A stretch of DNA of 64,000 nt from Fragum whitleyi. Its lineage: Eukaryota > Mollusca > Bivalvia > Cardiida > Cardiidae. Below are positions 50,173 through 60,700 of the stretch, piece after piece. The position numbers were made by a program, and so were the translations under genes. Below the pieces are notes generated by a model. It saw only the letters and a program-made list of their open reading frames with translations. It had not been told where the DNA came from and did not search any database. Within the stretch, counting starts at the first letter, position 1, and each line of letters opens with the position of its first letter. The DNA is taken from contig OX411552.1 in NCBI GenBank assembly GCA_948146395.1, positions 49,053,058-49,117,057 of the forward strand, written 5' to 3'.

Positions 50173-50722
50173 ACACAGTAATACTCAGATATAGTGAATT
50201 TTATATAACCATCAATATTGCAATAAACTAAATTCACTGTACTGATTCACCAAACTGTACTATGGAACAGGTATCAAAATCAGATATAATGTTGTTAGGC
50301 AACCAAACCTTTGTAACTACAGCTTAATCAAGCTGTGGTTATAATGTTTCAATCCCCAAATGGCAGCATATACTTGCTGATTAACATATTATATTTGCTG
50401 TAAATTATATCCTTAGAGAATAATTTTAAATAAAAAAAACTTCAACTATTCTAAATCGCACAAAAAGTTGGCAATTGAAGCATAGCTGAATATAATGCTA
50501 TGTAGGCCTGGGTTGAACCAATGCAGAATAGAAAAAATGAAAATGTTAGTGTACAAGACCAACAATCTAATGACTGAGCAAAAGAAGATCTTTGGTATTG
50601 CACTTACAAACCTAAAATTAAAATATTTCTATTCCTCTTTGGTTCCACCCGCCCAGGAAAAGATTTTTTCAGCTATGCTGTTGTTGCAAACTTAATGTTC
50701 ATAAAACTTATTGTTTGTAAGA
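50173..50722. other. Non-coding
   Basis: A 66-codon frame at 50495-50695 has no recognisable domain or splice context. Nothing else was seen. Confidence 0.35.
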
Positions 50723-50727
50723 CTATG

Positions 50728-50900
50728 CAGGGCTTGAAAATTCTTGAAATTTCTACTCGTCCTGGTATATAAGAAATTATAGTGATACATGTAAATTCAT
50801 TTCATAAGTGAAATTTTGCAAAATCCACTCGTCCTGCTTATATAGACAAAGAAGTAAAAAATCATGCAGAAGAGCCGACAAGTAGAATTTTCAAGCCCTG
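50728..50900. mobile_element. 173-bp CAGGG-ended MITE with ACTCGTCC words
   Basis: The ends 'cagggcttgaaaattc' / 'gaattttcaagccctg' are perfectly inverted and flanked by a perfect 5-bp duplication CTATG (50723-50727 and 50901-50905). 'ctactcgtcctgg' and 'ccactcgtcctgc' lie inside. The subterminal word and the 5-bp duplication are shared with the 789-bp element at 28560-29348. Confidence 0.9.
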
Positions 50901-51330
50901 CTATGAGAATTTCAACGTTTTTTGAGAGGCCCAATCTATATTTATATTATTGACAGTATTGAACCCATTTATCAGTCTATTTTCCATTAAATCCAATCAC
51001 CTTCAAAAAAACAGTCAAGCCAATAACTAATGAAAATTATTTTTGAAGAATTTGTATGGCGAATTACACAGGAGGGACAGCATAAACCAACTAGTCTAAC
51101 TTACAAAGTCTATATATGACAATATTCTCTACAATATTTTCCAAATATTCAATTATTTTCAACAGTGAAAACATCCAACACTGTTTTACGGGCAAAATTA
51201 AAGGAATATACAGTCAATCTTGCTCAAGCTACCATGTCTATTCAGCGACCATTTTTATTTAGCGACGGATTTAAAAAATCCCTATCTTTAAATCAAAAGT
51301 AGGTATTGTTGGTCTAAAATTATTGAAAAT

Positions 51331-51394
51331 GAATCCTATGTCAAAACTCACGAGAATCGTCTCAATGAGACGATTCTATTGAGTTTTAACAACA
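51331..51394. repeat. Hairpin, family H1, inside TA element
   Basis: 'cctatgtcaaaactcacgag' folds onto 'gagttttaacaacatagg' around the palindrome GAATCGTCTCAATGAGACGATTC. The related hairpin at 53188-53253 holds the same place in the sister element, so it was inherited with the family and did not insert here independently. Confidence 0.8.
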
Positions 51395-51526
51395 TAGGAA
51401 TATTAAGATAACTGCAATAATATGCATATTCAATCAAAGTATGTTTCTTACTTGTAATCAAACGTGTACTAAGCGACCATTTTCTGTAACGAGGGCTTTT
51501 TTGTGGTCCTGTTAGTGGTTGCTTAA

Positions 51527-51749
51527 CTCTTTCCTGTTTTACAAAATTTTGGACCTGTCCAAATTCAAAGGTTTTACAGACATAAATTAAAAGTGGATTT
51601 AATTTGAAAAATAACCATTCAGTAAGGTAGAAAATAGTGTGGAAAAAGAAGAAATTGCTTGTCAGAAGCAGTTTCTTTTTTTTTTTCACAATCTTTTCTC
51701 AATAATAAAATAACAGGCACATAAAAAGCAGGGATTAAACAGCAAAGGG
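51527..51749 (-). repeat. piggyBac-like MITE family B, copy 3, nested
   Basis: Bounded exactly by TTAA at 51523-51526 and 51750-51753. It is 223 bp, close in sequence to 8881-9100. Confidence 0.88.
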
Positions 51750-51859
51750 TTAATACAGTTTTTACTGTAACTAACAATAATTCACCTAAACTCAGCCAGT
51801 CAAACTTATGAGGACCAACCAAGAAGAAAAATATCAGTACCTATAAATTTTTAGGCACA

Positions 51860-52375
51860 TAGAATAGTTTTAAAGATTTTGCCATTAAGACCCCTTTTCC
51901 AAAGATTTCAGACAGAAAGCTCCCTTTTTCAATTGTCATATGACCAAACAAACATTCTGAAATTTCATGAAAGTTGTGCCCAAATGTTAACCTCTAGAGT
52001 ACTTATAGGGACTTTCTCATTCAGCTTCTTCTCGATAATTGCCAATGGAATGCTACCATTTTTCATGGGGTTTGTGACCAAACATTCTGACAAAAATTCA
52101 TGAAGATTGTGCGCTTTTTTAGCCTCTGGAGTGCTGACAATGATTTTCTCATAAAACTTCTTCTCCATAATTTCAAATGGAATGCTCCCACTTTTCATAG
52201 GATTCATCTTTGAGACCAGACAAACATTCTATCAATGTTTCATTAAGAATGGGCCAAAGTTGTTGCTTTTGAGTGCTTACAAAGTAATTGCTGATTAAGC
52301 ATGATGGACAACAGACATTTAATGATTGCAAAAGCTCACCTTGAGCATAATGTGCTAAGGCAAGCTTAAAAAACT
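51860..52375 (+). repeat. Degraded relative of the GGTGAGCTAA element
   Basis: Three diverged ~120-bp tandem segments ('caaacattctga...', 'cctctagagt/cctctggagtgc', 'tcttctc') end in 'gctcaccttgagcataatgt' at 52336-52355, a mutated version of the 3' hairpin at 3985-4020. Short frames here on both strands are repeat translations. Confidence 0.7.
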
Positions 52376-52842
52376 CTAAAATATTTTTTTCATCTAAACT
52401 TCACCCCTAATAATTGTGAGAAAAAAAGAAGTCAATTTTAAGAAAAAACACCTAACTTTTCCAAAATATCTAATTTTTTTCTAAAACACATGAAAGTGAT
52501 GCACAAAGAACAAAAGATAATAACATCACGACATTGTCTTGATTTCATATTCAAAACAACATCTTTTCTCAAAATTTACATCAAAATCATATTTTGTATC
52601 ATCTTTGCACACTAAAGATAGAAATGATCATTTTTTTGTGCAAGATTGATAAACCTGCATTTTCAAAACACAGCATGCTTGGGTGGCAGAAATACCATGA
52701 CAGTACAGATTTCTCTTTTGATAGAGGTCATAAATTCTAAGTACCAAGCAAAAACTCTCGGTAAACAAAAGTACTGCAAGAAGATGCAGATGCTGAATAT
52801 TGAAAAAATCCAGTTGGGAAAAAATTTGTACATAAATGCACC
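52376..52842. other. Non-coding
   Basis: A-rich on the + strand; short overlapping frames near 52646-52949 run into the palindrome to the right and are not supported. Confidence 0.35.
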
Positions 52843-52965
52843 AGCCCTGCGTTCAGGATGAAAGCATTTGTAAAACATTTGAAAAATAGTAATCCCCTTT
52901 GCATGTATACTGATGTGCAAAGCGGGGTACAATTTTTAAACATTAGCAAACATTTCTGCGTCTTG
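52843..52965. repeat. Hairpin MITE, family H4, copy 2 (decayed right arm)
   Basis: 'ccctgcgttcaggatgaaag' and 'tcccctttgca' on the left pair imperfectly with 'tgcaaagcggggta' and 'tttctgcgtcttga' on the right. Same family as 45967-46107. Confidence 0.65.
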
Positions 52966-53045
52966 AGTACAGACCAGTTTACTTAGCATAGTGAACGCGC
53001 ATTTCAAGTTTCCAGATGCTTTCAATAGAAACAGATAAATAACTA

Positions 53046-53366
53046 CAGTGAAACTTGCTTTAAGCCACCACTAATGCGACCACAAAAAAGGGGTCATTAA
53101 AGAAAATGACCGCTTATTACATGATTTGTTTATGATAATGAAAGATACTTTTTGTTTGAATATGTGTATTATTGCGAAATTCACAAAAAATCCTATGTTG
53201 TAAAAAACTCAAAAGAGATGATTATTGTGAGTTTAAACAACATAGGATTCATTTACAATACTTGTTGGACTCACTATAACTACTTTTTAAAGAAGGGAAT
53301 TTTGAAAACAGTCGCTTAACACAAACGGGCGCTTAATAGGTGTGGTCGCTCTAGCAAGATTAACTG
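53046..53366. mobile_element. TA-flanked CAGTGAAACTTGC element, sister of 51211-51767
   Basis: 321 bp between TA at 53044-53045 and 53367-53368, with ends 'cagtgaaacttgct' / 'agcaagattaactg'. 'gcgaccac' and 'gtggtcgc' are placed symmetrically. A hairpin 'aatcctatgttg' / 'caacataggatt' lies at 53188-53253. Confidence 0.8.
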
Positions 53367-53440
53367 TAATTGAAAGTTTGTTACATCTCCAGCTTCACTC
53401 GACAACAAGGTGTCAAAAATACCTTGTATTTATGTTAAAC

Positions 53441-54305
53441 TAGAAAGCCATGAATGGCTTGAGTCGCTCCACAGGCTTGAAATTCTTGTAAAGCAATAAA
53501 AGTTTTGACTAGACTTTTAGATATTTTGGATTCTACTGATGTTGAAAATGATTTTCAAAGTTTCAACTATATAACATATAGAGAAATGACATCTGCCCAT
53601 AAAATGCATATTTTCATCTGATCAAAACAATTTTTTGTAGACTGATTATGGGTCACTCCAGGATCATTCATGTAAATTTTCATTGGTATCCATCAATTAT
53701 ATTCTAAGAAAATGATTTTCAAAGTTTCAACTATATAAGACATAGACAAATGACCTCCGCCCATAAAATACATAATTTTCATCCGATGACTATAATTTTT
53801 GGTAGACTTATAGAGGGTCAATCAAGGATTATTCCAGTAAAATTTGGTTGATATCCATCACTTACATTCTGAGAAAATGATTTTTAAAGTTTCCACTAAA
53901 AAACATATTGTAAAAATGACCTCCGCCCATAAAATGCATATTTTTCATCTGATCTCAATAATCTTTTGTAGACTGATAAAGGGTCACACAAGGATCATTC
54001 ATGTAAAATTTCATTGGTATCCATCAATTAGAATCTGAGAAAACTCACTTTTTACCATATTTGGAAATTAGCCACGCCCAGTAAATCCATGTTTTTCATT
54101 GGATCAGAATTTCTTGAACAACTTTGAAAGAGGGTCACCCAAGGATCATTCCTGTGAAGTTTGGTTGAAATTCATCCAGTAGTTTCTGAGGAGAAGATTT
54201 TTAAAGAAAAAGTTTACGACCGGACGCACTGACACACGGACGAACAGACGCATGACGGACACAACGCCATGACAATAGCCCTAGTGGCTTTCAGCCAGTG
54301 GAGCA
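53441..54305 (+). mobile_element. 'AAGCCATGAATGGCT' element, copy 2
   Basis: Same 5' hairpin, ~160-bp internal repeats ('gattttcaaagtttcaacta' near 53550 and 53714), GACGGACG-type tail (54218-54261) and 3' TGGCT-TTC-AGCCA hairpin as copy 1. The terminal CTAG is mutated here to GCAA. Non-coding; the 64-codon frame at 53844-54038 is repeat translation. Confidence 0.85.
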
Positions 54306-55033
54306 AAAAACAGTCAGACTTTGATCAAAGTTTATCATAAGTACTCGTAAAAAAGCCCAGTGATTATAATACCACACCTTTTGGCCGGAATAACCTGTTG
54401 AATATTCTTGATATCATACAGGTGTTATAACACTAGTGTAATAACTATACGGATGAGCTTGAAGTATAGAGTAAGCCATCTTATTGTTGTGAAAATGGCG
54501 TTACAATAAATATGTTAACAATGTTAAATGTTGCAGAAAATTTCAATTTATGAACTTTATGAATTGTGTTGACTTAATAAAAAATTGACTCATTGTACAG
54601 AGAATACCAAATTTGTATTCATAAAAATACCAAACATAATAACTCATCATCTAAAACAGATAAAAACTCGCTTAGCCTCTTTATTTATCTGTTTTCAGAT
54701 TGCTCATTTAATAAATTTGGTATTTCATGACTTTTCAATTTTCTCTATGTATTACCATGATTCTATGTTCCAATAGCATCCATGTTAAAAACTTAAATAT
54801 TCAGATTTTAGACAAATAATGAAAACATAAACTAGTATCAAAACAATCTAGCCGGTAGAGATATAAAATGAACACTAAATATATGTATAAACAAAATATA
54901 CTTAACAAAAATACAGATTGACTAGAAATTTATATATCAGGCAGCACCCAAAAACAAAGTGACCCATACTCAATCAATATCATTGACAATAAGTTTGTAT
55001 TGATCAATCAACAATATGACCAATACATGATCA
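54306..55033. other. AT-rich non-coding with a weak inverted repeat
   Basis: 'aataccaaattt' (about 54602) and 'aaatttggtattt' (about 54712), with inner 'aaaacagataaaa' / 'tttatctgtttt', form a loose hairpin. No gene was seen. Confidence 0.45.
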
Positions 55034-55037
55034 ATTA

Positions 55038-55195
55038 AGGTAGTGGACCTGTATTAGTTTTGCAAAATTTCAGAAGCAATGTACTTTAACAGTGTTAACC
55101 GAAGTTTCCTAATGATTTTCATTAGGAAACCTCGGTCAACATTGTGAAAGTTCATGGGGTCTGAAATGTTGCAGAACTATAAAGGGTCCACTACC
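55038..55195. repeat. TTAA-flanked hairpin MITE, family H2, copy 3
   Basis: TTAA at 55034-55037 and 55196-55199. The ends GGTAGTGGACC and GGTCCACTACC are perfectly inverted, the best-preserved of the three copies. Confidence 0.88.
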
Positions 55196-55244
55196 TTAAT
55201 GTATTGGATTCACAATATCATTGATATCGAAATGATGAAAATAT

Positions 55245-55482
55245 GAGCCTGTGTGTGACTTTTCCAACAATTTGACATGTGCGTGAGGTGTAAACATTTT
55301 CTAGCGTAGAAAGCCACATACTGTATGTATTAAGTTACCTGATGGTCTATACACACTTTGAGACCTTATATATTTACCAAGCGCATAGCAAAGACTCTGG
55401 ACAGACTGTGCGGATGCACAGACTGGTCAGAGTCTTAGCTTTGCGCATATTTCAAATTGTTGGAAATCTCACGCACAGGCTC
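55245..55482. repeat. Double hairpin element flanked by ATAT
   Basis: Outer arms 'gagcctgtgtgtga' and 'tcacgcacaggctc' carry ATAT on each side (55241-55244, 55483-55486). A second, separate hairpin inside pairs 'gcgcatagcaaagactctg' with 'cagagtcttagctttgcgc' (about 55381-55446). Confidence 0.8.
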
Positions 55483-55486
55483 ATAT

Positions 55487-56222
55487 TATATTGTCAGAAT
55501 TATTGATTTTGATTGTGCCACTTATAGTAAAGCTGTCTGTAACATGTACTAAACATGTAAAACATCATGAACAAGAAGAAACTCCTGTTTTACTTTCCCT
55601 ATTTCCATTTGTTTCAAATCACACCTTTCTAGGAACACACAACTTTAACATATTAAGCAGGAGACAATGCTTTAGACTCATTGATTTTATAAAACAATGC
55701 AGACAACAATTTCAAGTTGGTAATTAGATAGATACCAAGTTTATCCTTTTGATCATGAGAAATTTTCTTTTTTAACACAAAGTTTCCTAAAGCTTTTTTT
55801 TGCTTGGTGAAAGTGAAAAGTGTGATTCCTATCCCACATTAGGAAATAGGAGAAATTTCTTTTCCAAGTGAAATTCTTCTTTGTTTACAATATTTCTATC
55901 TATAAAACATTTTTATGTACAAATATATGGAAATATTTACTATTTGAATTTTTCTTATTTCTCACATGACATTGTCTCTGTTTAAGTAATGAACAATAGA
56001 TCTCTTTTCTGATTTTTTTGTAATAAAGCCCTTACCAGATGACAAAAATTAAAACAAAAAATTAAACAATTAGAAAGAAGTTGCAGGGCATATTCAAGTT
56101 TATATGAATATTTCTTTTCCTGCATAGGAAAAGCTTGGTATAAGTATTTTTTTCTTCATTTTCACTACTTTTCTTACTTAACTTAAATTTTATGAACTCT
56201 TTATAACAAACTGGAGGCAATT
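55487..56222. other. AT-rich non-coding
   Basis: A 78-codon frame at 55491-55727 starts in the hairpin and has no recognisable domain; not called. Confidence 0.35.
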
Positions 56223-56301
56223 TCGATGGCTTGGCACGAAACAGTTGTAACTCCCTATATGTTTATACGGAGTTACAACTGTTTCGGGCTAAGCCATCGA
56301 T
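56223..56301. repeat. Hairpin MITE, family H3, copy 3
   Basis: 'tcgatggctt' / 'aagccatcga' outside and 'gaaacagttgtaactcc' / 'ggagttacaactgtttc' inside; almost perfect. Confidence 0.88.
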
Positions 56302-56394
56302 TTGCTTTCCATATAAATTTGTGATTTTCTACAGATAAAGGGGAAATTTCAAATTTTGGACTAAAGTATTTCAATGATACTTCCCAAACCCCTT

Positions 56395-56465
56395 TATTGT
56401 GAATACTTATTGGGACCATCTTGTTGAGACAATTCCGATGGGTACCCACATCATAGGGTTTTAAT
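56395..56465. repeat. Hairpin, family H1, diverged
   Basis: 'gggaccatcttgttgagaca' pairs loosely with 'attccgatgggtaccc', followed by 'catcataggg'. Same family as 56995-57072. Confidence 0.5.
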
Positions 56466-56994
56466 GAGAAATTAAGATTTAAGACTGGTTTTACACCCTC
56501 TTGTCTATTTTTCTGGACCAGCCAAGATTGGGGGTGCAAAAATCATTGAACCCTGTCATACTTAGGAGACTATGCAGCCTGATTAGGGTTGAAAACTTTC
56601 AATTTTGACATATTTTCTGAATTTAGAATGATCATTCTACCTCTCCACATTACTATTTATAAAATGCAACCATCGTTTGACCTCTGCTAGATGACATCTT
56701 TTTTTTTCCGAATATTTATTTTACAGAGATCCAAGATGATCCTTTTTCTTGTAAAGAGTCACACTTGTATTGCAAAACTTCGAGATGCCTCCTTTTTGTA
56801 AGGCAGGTCACACTTGAATCTGATCTATCCATTTTCAAGAAGAGTATTAGGCTTCTGTACAAACAAACTCCATTATACATCATGTATCTATATTACATAT
56901 ACTTTTTGTCTCGTCCACACTTATCTTACACATCAAACAGAGCTACATATTGAGGGATATTTTGGACTTTATATTCAAATATTTAGATAATTTT

Positions 56995-57072
56995 TGTGTA
57001 ATCGCTATGTTGTTGGTACTCATTGGAACCGTCTCGCCGAGACGATTCAAATGAGTACCCGCAACATAAGGT
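56995..57072. repeat. Hairpin, family H1, well preserved
   Basis: 'ctatgttgttggtactcatt' and 'aatgagtacccgcaacata' enclose 'gaaccgtctcgccgagacgattc'. The two overlapping short frames on the + strand here are palindrome artefacts. Confidence 0.75.
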
Positions 57073-57354
57073 TTCATGGAGAAATAAAGGTTTTAGACCA
57101 GTTTTATCCCCTCGTATCTTTAGCTCTGATTATTATCAAACAAATGAATTCTACCACTGCACATCTTGTGAATACAAGTTAATCTTAGGTCTTCTCTTAA
57201 CTTCCTGAATTGTTTGACTTTTGTAGTTTCTTGTTAGTATCTACTTGGCAGATAAATTACCATTACAAATACATTGCTCAATAATAGAGGTATGAATTAT
57301 TAATTTTCCATTAGCTTTTGCTTTTTAAGTAAGCTAAATCGATATTAAGATTAG
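57073..57354. other. Non-coding
   Basis: Nothing recognised. Confidence 0.35.
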
Positions 57355-57600
57355 ATAGTAAAGCTAGCATTTGTGGTTTGCTTTTATAGCCCCTATAATC
57401 TCTTAACTTGCTGAGATTCAATTTTCACATAAACAATTTTTCATGAACCAATTTCACAGCTTTCTCTTGAGAAATCAGTTCCTTTATTGGCAGTTTGGTT
57501 TCAAAATTAAGACTGTTTATCTCATTTTTTCTTGGTCTTCAGTAAATATCATACTTTCATCCATATTCCTTATCAGTTTCTCTAAGTTCAAGCTACAAAA
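57355..57600 (-). pseudogene. Decayed copy of the C-terminal coding end of the multi-HTH gene
   Basis: About 310 bp downstream of, and parallel to, 57666-57900. Shared text in order: 'agtaaagct', 'acttgctga' versus 'acttactga', 'aacaatttttc/aacaattttta', and 'cttggtcttcagtaaatatc' versus 'cttggacttcaggaaatatt'. Read on the minus strand it still gives D-E-S-M-I-F-T-E-D-Q-E, comparable to E-D-S-V-I-F-P-E-V-Q-E near residue 2011 of the gene, but stops soon after. It is probably an old tandem duplication of the last codons, now in the 3' flank or UTR. Confidence 0.65.
57483..57488 (-). terminator. Candidate poly(A) signal AATAAA for the multi-HTH gene
   Basis: AATAAA on the minus strand, 216 bp beyond the stop codon. 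The sequence is AT-rich, so chance occurrence is quite possible. Confidence 0.3.
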
Positions 57601-57703
57601 TTAATGTCCAGTGCTTAAAATCTTCATTACTTAGGTTAGAAATCCACATTAATACTTTGAACATACAGTAAAGCTTTCACTTTTGTTTTGTTTTTATAAA
57701 TCT

Positions 57704-60700
57704 CTAACTTACTGAATATTCACTTTTCACATTAACAATTTTTAGAGAATCTACTTCAGAACTCTCACTAACAGATTGAGAGCCCTCAGGGGCAGCAGAA
57801 AAGTTTTCAGGTTGGAATTCTACACTTTTTACCACATCTAGTTCTTGGACTTCAGGAAATATTACACTGTCTTCTTTATCCAAAGCATCATTTTCTCCCA
57901 AGAATTCAGAATTCATAGTGAATAAATCACTTCCTGTGCTAAAAGGTGGAACACTGATATCTGGTATGTCACTGGCTTCAATTAAAGTCTCTCTTGTTTC
58001 ACCAGATTTGGCAAGAACATGTTCATTCATATCTTTTTCAGACATAAGTATATCATCATCATCAATCATGCTTGGATCAATAATCTTTTCAGAATTTATA
58101 TTCACAGCGTTGGTCGCGGAACTTCTCCTTGTGGAAGGGGCCTGAGGTGGGGGAAGGATTCTTGGCAGATATTTTTGACGCCACTTGTACATTACATCTA
58201 GAGAGACATTTGCCTTTTCAGCAGCATACTTGGCCCCTTTCTCTTCACTATCCTTGACAAAGAACATTTTTTCAACATCACTGTATGAAGCAGATATTCT
58301 TCTTTTCTTCGCCATTTCAGACACAAATTCATTAGCAGCTTTTCTTTTGGTATCATGTATATCATTCTGAACCATTCTGGATAAAGCACTTGTCTCGCTG
58401 ACATCACTTTTAAAGTTTGTGTTTGATTCATTGTCTTCCTCGACATTTTCAATACCAACAGTTACACCATCGTTTCCTAAGTCTGTAGATAGTTTTGAAC
58501 TTGTTGCTTGTGTTTTCTCCCTACTGACTGTTTGGTTTGTTTTTTGATGATTGTTAGTCCATCTTCTAACATTGGATAGAGGAATATCTAACTGTAGTGA
58601 TGCTTGTTTGATACCAATTTTCAAGGCAGTTTGTATAGCTGTCATTTTCTCTTCATCTGTATACTTCCTAGGTCCCTTCAGATAGATACCATGTGGTGTG
58701 GTTTCTGTACCAGAGTCTGTGAATGATCCGGAATGAACACTGGATGTATCAAATCTATCTTCTGGCTCTGTTTTAACTCTCACTGGTGTCCTGATCTCTT
58801 CTGAAGATAGTGATAAATTTGTCATTGGTGATGACTTTTCTATGGATTTTCTATCAGATCTACTAGGACTATCCCTCTCACCCTCACCAAACCAATTATA
58901 CAATGTAGAGGATGGTATCCCCTTTAATTTACTTGTCTCTGAAACACCAATCTTGTGAGCAAGATCCATAACCTCCTTTTTAAATTCAGCAGAGTAAGAC
59001 TTCCTTGCACGTTCTACGCTAGGAAGTCTCACTTTAAGCAACTCTTTGGATTTTCTTTCTGGACTAGGCTCTCTGCTCGAGGTACTGGTTTTGGGTGAAT
59101 CAAATTTTGGTTTTACATCACTGCTGGAATATATTTTCATCCACTTTAACAATAGAGGTAATGGAATTTTGTATTTGGAAGCCACTGCTGAGGTCCCAGC
59201 TGTACTAGCTTCAGACACTATGGTTTTTCTTTCTTCTTCGGCATATTTCATTGCGATTTTTTCAAGTTTTTGTTGCATCAAACTTTTTTGTTCTGGGGCT
59301 TCCGGAGCTTCAGCTGCAATCCCACTGGGGCTATCATTGACCAAATCATAACCTTTCTGCTTCATCATTCGTCTCCAGTGATAGATATTTTTGGGTGATA
59401 AGCCTGTCAAATCTGCAGTTGCAACTCCACCATGCTTTTCTGAGTGTCTTGAAAGCTTGACCTTGATCTCATCTGTAAAGTCAAGATCTTTGTCTCCCTT
59501 TTCCCTGAATCTAATGTTCTGGAACTTATCTGCATTTGATGTAATAAACGTCTCCAACCATTGTCTAGAGCAGTTGAAATTTGAGTAATTGTCTTGGAAC
59601 AACTTCTGAGCATATTCTTGGATTCTGTAGGTGCAGACAATACCCAATTCTTCATTTTGTTCAAGAACCCAAGATACAACCTTTTGCAGGAGTTCCTTTC
59701 TAAGTGTCATTGCCTGTGTGGTATTGATGACTATGTTCTCTCCTTGATCACGGAAATACTTTATCCATTTTGCTAAAACATTTCTTGATATACCAAGTTT
59801 TAGATGGGCATAAGTAATTCCATTAGCTTCAGCAACAGCCACTGCTTTACGCTTTTCATCAACTGTATATGTTTTCTGGAACTTCTTCCCTTTTGTATAC
59901 TTCTTCATTATTTTAGATCCAACTAATGCTTTATACTTTGGAATGGGTATGGATTTTGCCTTCATGCTTCTCTTCCAGCTGTATATTGTACTAGCTGATA
60001 TGTTTCTTTTCTTTACAACATGGTCTGTCCCATACTTCTTCTCTTCTGACAAAATATGCAGTTTCTCTTCTTCGGTAATGACCTTTCTTTGATTCTCAAA
60101 ATTCACACCCTCAAATCTTTCTTTGAACTTTCTAATAAATTCCATAACCCAGTTATAACTAGCTTTAAAGTTAGGCCTAGTTTCCTGATACACCTGACGA
60201 CCTATCAAACTAACATCTTCATAGGAAACACTTCCTTTAGCTCTATGTACTTCTAAAACTTGTCTTGCAATAGCTTCTTCAAATTCTGGTACCTGACCAC
60301 GAAAACTCTCATCATGCTCAGATTTACCTCCACTGAAATCGCAATCTTGTCCCAATTTTTCTGCTTGCTCTAACTGAACTTTCCAGCTGTAAATGACACC
60401 ACCATTTATACCTAGTTTTCTACCAACATGATTACAACCGAGTCTCCTTGCTTCTTCAACAGCAGCCATCTTTTCTTCTATACTGTACTCTTTCCTAAAC
60501 CTAGAACAGATTTTCACATTCTTGAGAGCCTCATGATTCCTCTGTTTGAATCGTATCATCCATGCCTGAGTTGCTGCGAAGTGCTTTGGTCCAGTGTGGA
60601 TTGATCTTGCATATTGCTTAAATAAGTCCAGATATACACATCCATTTGACTCCTGCTGTTCTTGCATCCACTGTACTAACTTTTTCTCAGTTTTGACATC

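Larger units (their letters stand above)
51211..51767. mobile_element. TA-flanked CAGTCAA element with two nested repeats
   Basis: The ends 'cagtcaatcttgct' and 'acagtttttactg' lie between TA dinucleotides. Internal 'agcgacc' words on both strands match the copy at 53046-53366. A hairpin (51331-51394) lies inside, and a piggyBac-like MITE (51527-51749) has inserted near the right end. The termini recall Tc1/mariner-type MITEs; no transposase is encoded. Confidence 0.7.
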
